Assembly (NCBI GenBank): GCA_017459315.1
Contig: JAFUDD010000442.1
Location: forward strand, 1 to 6,019
DNA from: Clostridia bacterium
GTDB lineage: Bacteria; Bacillota_A; Clostridia; Christensenellales; CAG-138
Length of the DNA stretch: 6,019 nt
Direction: 5' to 3'
Shown piece by piece: positions 4,848 through 6,019 of the stretch. Position 1 is the stretch's first letter, and every line of letters starts with the position of its first letter. The position numbers and the translations under genes were made by a program. The notes under the pieces were generated by a model. The model ran no database searches. It had not been told where the DNA came from and saw only the letters and a list, made by a program, of their open reading frames with translations.

Positions 4848-5200
4848 TGCACTCAAAAAACAAAGCTTACTCCCATAAATCAAAATACAGTTATAGCATA
4901 TTTAATCGTTCATAGTTTGTATGCAACATGCAAAGATAATTGATTCCTCGTCTGATGGAATCATTAACTATGGACAACCAAAACACGGCCTATAAACTCA
5001 TAATTTTTTTAGAGATTATTTAATTACTTCTCCCGATTCCAAAGACTGCGTAACATAACACATTAATTTCTCATCAAAATAAACCTTGATTCCGATCCGA
5101 ATAGCCCTTGGGTACGATGGCACATTAGTAGCGATGTGCATTTTTTGCACAATATAGGCAGAAAGGATTTGCAATACTATCCAAATTGCATAGCACACAC
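4848..5200. other. AT-rich non-coding stretch with nested inverted repeats
   Basis: No confident gene. CATAGTT (4911-4917) is inverted as AACTATG (4966-4972), and inside that TGATTCC (4941-4947) pairs with GGAATCA (4957-4963). A further TGTGCA/TGCACA stem lies at 5135-5151. None is followed by a T-run in the right place for a terminator. One doubtful leftward small frame at 5016-5198 is listed separately. The composition is clearly AT-richer than the left of the window, which suggests acquired DNA. Confidence 0.45.
5016..5198 (-). CDS. Doubtful small hypothetical ORF (60 residues)
   Basis: It opens with GTG at 5198 just after an in-frame stop and ends at TAA 5016. The first 19 residues are hydrophobic (CYAIWIVLQILSAYIV), and the rest contains IGIKVYFDEKLMCYVTQSLE then SGEVIK. 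That tail vaguely recalls FlaG-like ends (FDE...EVIR), which is too little to name it. There is no clear ribosome binding site; the internal ATG at 5141 has none either. It could be a gene fragment or chance. Confidence 0.2.
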   Translation of the reverse strand: MCYAIWIVLQILSAYIVQKMHIATNVPSYPRAIRIGIKVYFDEKLMCYVTQSLESGEVIK

Positions 5201-5229
5201 TTCACACAGCAGTAAAAATCTGTTATAAT
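5201..5229 (+). promoter_or_regulatory. Strong promoter of the AP2-domain gene
   Basis: TTCACA (5201-5206, one mismatch to consensus), a 17-bp spacer and TATAAT (5224-5229), preceded by TG at 5221-5222 as an extended -10. Transcription would begin near 5236, leaving a short leader of about 24 bases. This is the best promoter in the window. A weak CGGG/CCCG pairing (5237-5240 with 5255-5258) would loop out the ribosome binding site; it is too short to claim control. Confidence 0.8.
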
Positions 5230-5259
5230 ATAAGCACGGGCATTTCATAGGAGTCCCGA

Positions 5260-5976
5260 GTGAAAAAACTTGATTTGACAAATCAACGGTTTGGTCGATT
5301 GACCGTGATCAAAGAAGATCCCGTTCCATATCGTGCGCCGTCCGGCAAGCCCACCCGCCGTTGGGTTTGTCTTTGTGATTGCGGAAATCAAGTAACTGTT
5401 CTGCAAAACGTATTAACTTCCGGCCATGGAAAAAGCTGCGGCTGCCTCCAAAGGGAAAAAGCTGCATCTCAATATAACGACCTCACCGGCAAAAGATTTG
5501 GGAAGCTGCTTGTAATCAAGCGTGCGCCGCTAAAAGGAAAATATGCCAATGGCGCTCATAACGGCTGGCTTTGCAGATGCGATTGTGGAACAGAGCGTGT
5601 TTTCCTGGCAAAAACGCTCACCAACGGAACCGCGAAAAGCTGTGGCTGTGAGATCGGCATTCAATCGGCTGAACGCATACAACCCGACGGACTTAACGTT
5701 CTCGGACGGTATCAAGGCACTGTAGTTTCTGCCATCAATCCTGATAGAAAATCGAACAAGAACAATACTTCCGGCGTAAAGGGCGTATATTGGAGCAACC
5801 GCGAACAGCGGTGGATCGCTAAGATCGGACTAAAGGGAAAGACCATCACGATTGGCAGATTCCAACATCTTAAGGATGCAGAAAAAGCAAGGAAACAGGC
5901 CGAAGAACAGTATTTTTCCCCAATCTTAGAACAGTGGAAAGAAGATAAAGCACAGATCGAAAGGGCGAAAGCATGA
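5260..5976 (+). CDS. AP2-domain DNA-binding protein with two tandem zinc-ribbon modules
   Basis: A 238-residue probable DNA-binding protein of a type frequent in Firmicutes phages and mobile elements. Two repeats make up the N-terminal half. Module 1 begins DLTNQRFGRLTVI (5-17) and carries WVCLCDCG (35-42) and KSCGC (58-62). Module 2 begins DLTGKRFGKLLVI (74-86) and carries WLCRCDCG (103-110) and KSCGC (126-130). Each has five cysteines, enough to bind zinc. Residues about 165-219 form an AP2-like domain: NNTSGVKGVYWSNREQRW, then AKIGLKGKTITIGRF and a helix ending QAEEQYF. The C-terminus is charged and helical. The start is GTG at 5260, with AGGAG (5249-5253) 6 bases upstream. Some related proteins are homing endonuclease relatives, but no HNH or other nuclease motif is seen, so a regulator or a recombination accessory factor are both possible. 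Confidence 0.85.
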   Translation: MKKLDLTNQRFGRLTVIKEDPVPYRAPSGKPTRRWVCLCDCGNQVTVLQNVLTSGHGKSCGCLQREKAASQYNDLTGKRFGKLLVIKRAPLKGKYANGAHNGWLCRCDCGTERVFLAKTLTNGTAKSCGCEIGIQSAERIQPDGLNVLGRYQGTVVSAINPDRKSNKNNTSGVKGVYWSNREQRWIAKIGLKGKTITIGRFQHLKDAEKARKQAEEQYFSPILEQWKEDKAQIERAKA

Positions 5977-5998
5977 AAAACAACGAAGGGGGACCAAT

Positions 5999-6019
5999 AT
6001 GATTTATTGGATTAACGGC
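5999..6019 (+). CDS. Start of a gene cut by the window end, probably a P-loop NTPase
   Basis: ATG at 5999 follows AAGGGGGA (5986-5993) at a 5-base spacing, an excellent site, and lies 22 bp after the AP2 gene's stop, so the two are likely co-transcribed. Only seven residues are visible: MIYWING. This resembles the first beta-strand before the Walker A loop in TmrB-like and related AAA/kinase proteins (MIIWINGAFG...). The product call is inference from this short match; no Walker motif is in the window. Confidence 0.55.

Noticed and set aside
5135..5151. TGTGCA-TTTTT-TGCACA stem as a terminator
   Set aside because: The T-run is in the loop, not after the stem, and no gene ends beside it.

Overview
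The window looks like chromosome of a Gram-positive, probably gut-type Clostridia (Oscillospiraceae/Christensenellales-like) bacterium. This is inferred from strong purine-rich ribosome binding sites, consensus sigma-A-type promoters, TTG and GTG starts, a Ser/Thr/Pro-rich lipoprotein with a Gram-positive-style signal peptide, and an AP2-domain protein of a kind common in Firmicutes mobile DNA. No gene here fixes the species. Base composition changes along the window: the left part (1-2300) is visibly GC-rich, 2600-3960 is moderate, and 3960-5250 is clearly AT-richer and carries the repeats and gene debris.

Left block (1-2304): a two-gene leftward operon encodes an HSL-family alpha/beta hydrolase (721-1647) and, 16 bp behind it, an ABC exporter subunit whose C-terminal part lies outside the window. 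Divergently transcribed from it is a small TetR-family regulator (1783-2304). The intergenic region holds a good rightward promoter, a weaker overlapping leftward one, and an imperfect 21-bp palindrome lying on both -10 boxes. The simplest reading is a self-regulated TetR switch controlling a hydrolase plus efflux pair.

Middle block (2305-4333): a leftward gene encodes a secreted RCC1-like beta-propeller lipoprotein. It ends towards a minus-strand terminator hairpin and starts next to a 5'-truncated remnant of tag (3-methyladenine DNA glycosylase I), of which only the C-terminal half survives.

Repeat block (4334-4860, with a sister copy at 2469-2550): a 60-bp module occurs twice in direct orientation, with 56 of 60 positions identical by eye, 2242 bp apart, bracketing the lipoprotein gene and the tag remnant. 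In the right copy the module runs into four GGGGTGCA repeats spaced exactly 22 bp apart. The left copy has one good and one degenerate unit in the same phase. Each copy abuts a different hairpin that would act as a terminator on the minus strand. A second, unrelated array of five units with a 20-bp period (CTCGYACACGA core) lies at 4428-4523. Both arrays start with an inverted half repeat and run outward. They resemble the multiple transposase-binding terminal repeats of IS21-family elements, but no transposase gene is present, so they are best read as solo ends, remnants or MITE-like derivatives.

Right block (4860-6019): about 340 bp of AT-rich DNA with inverted repeats and at best one doubtful small ORF. 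A very good extended -10 promoter then drives a 238-residue protein with two tandem zinc-ribbon modules and a C-terminal AP2 DNA-binding domain. A gene starting 22 bp after it is cut by the window end. Its first residues (MIYWING) look like the start of a TmrB-like P-loop NTPase.
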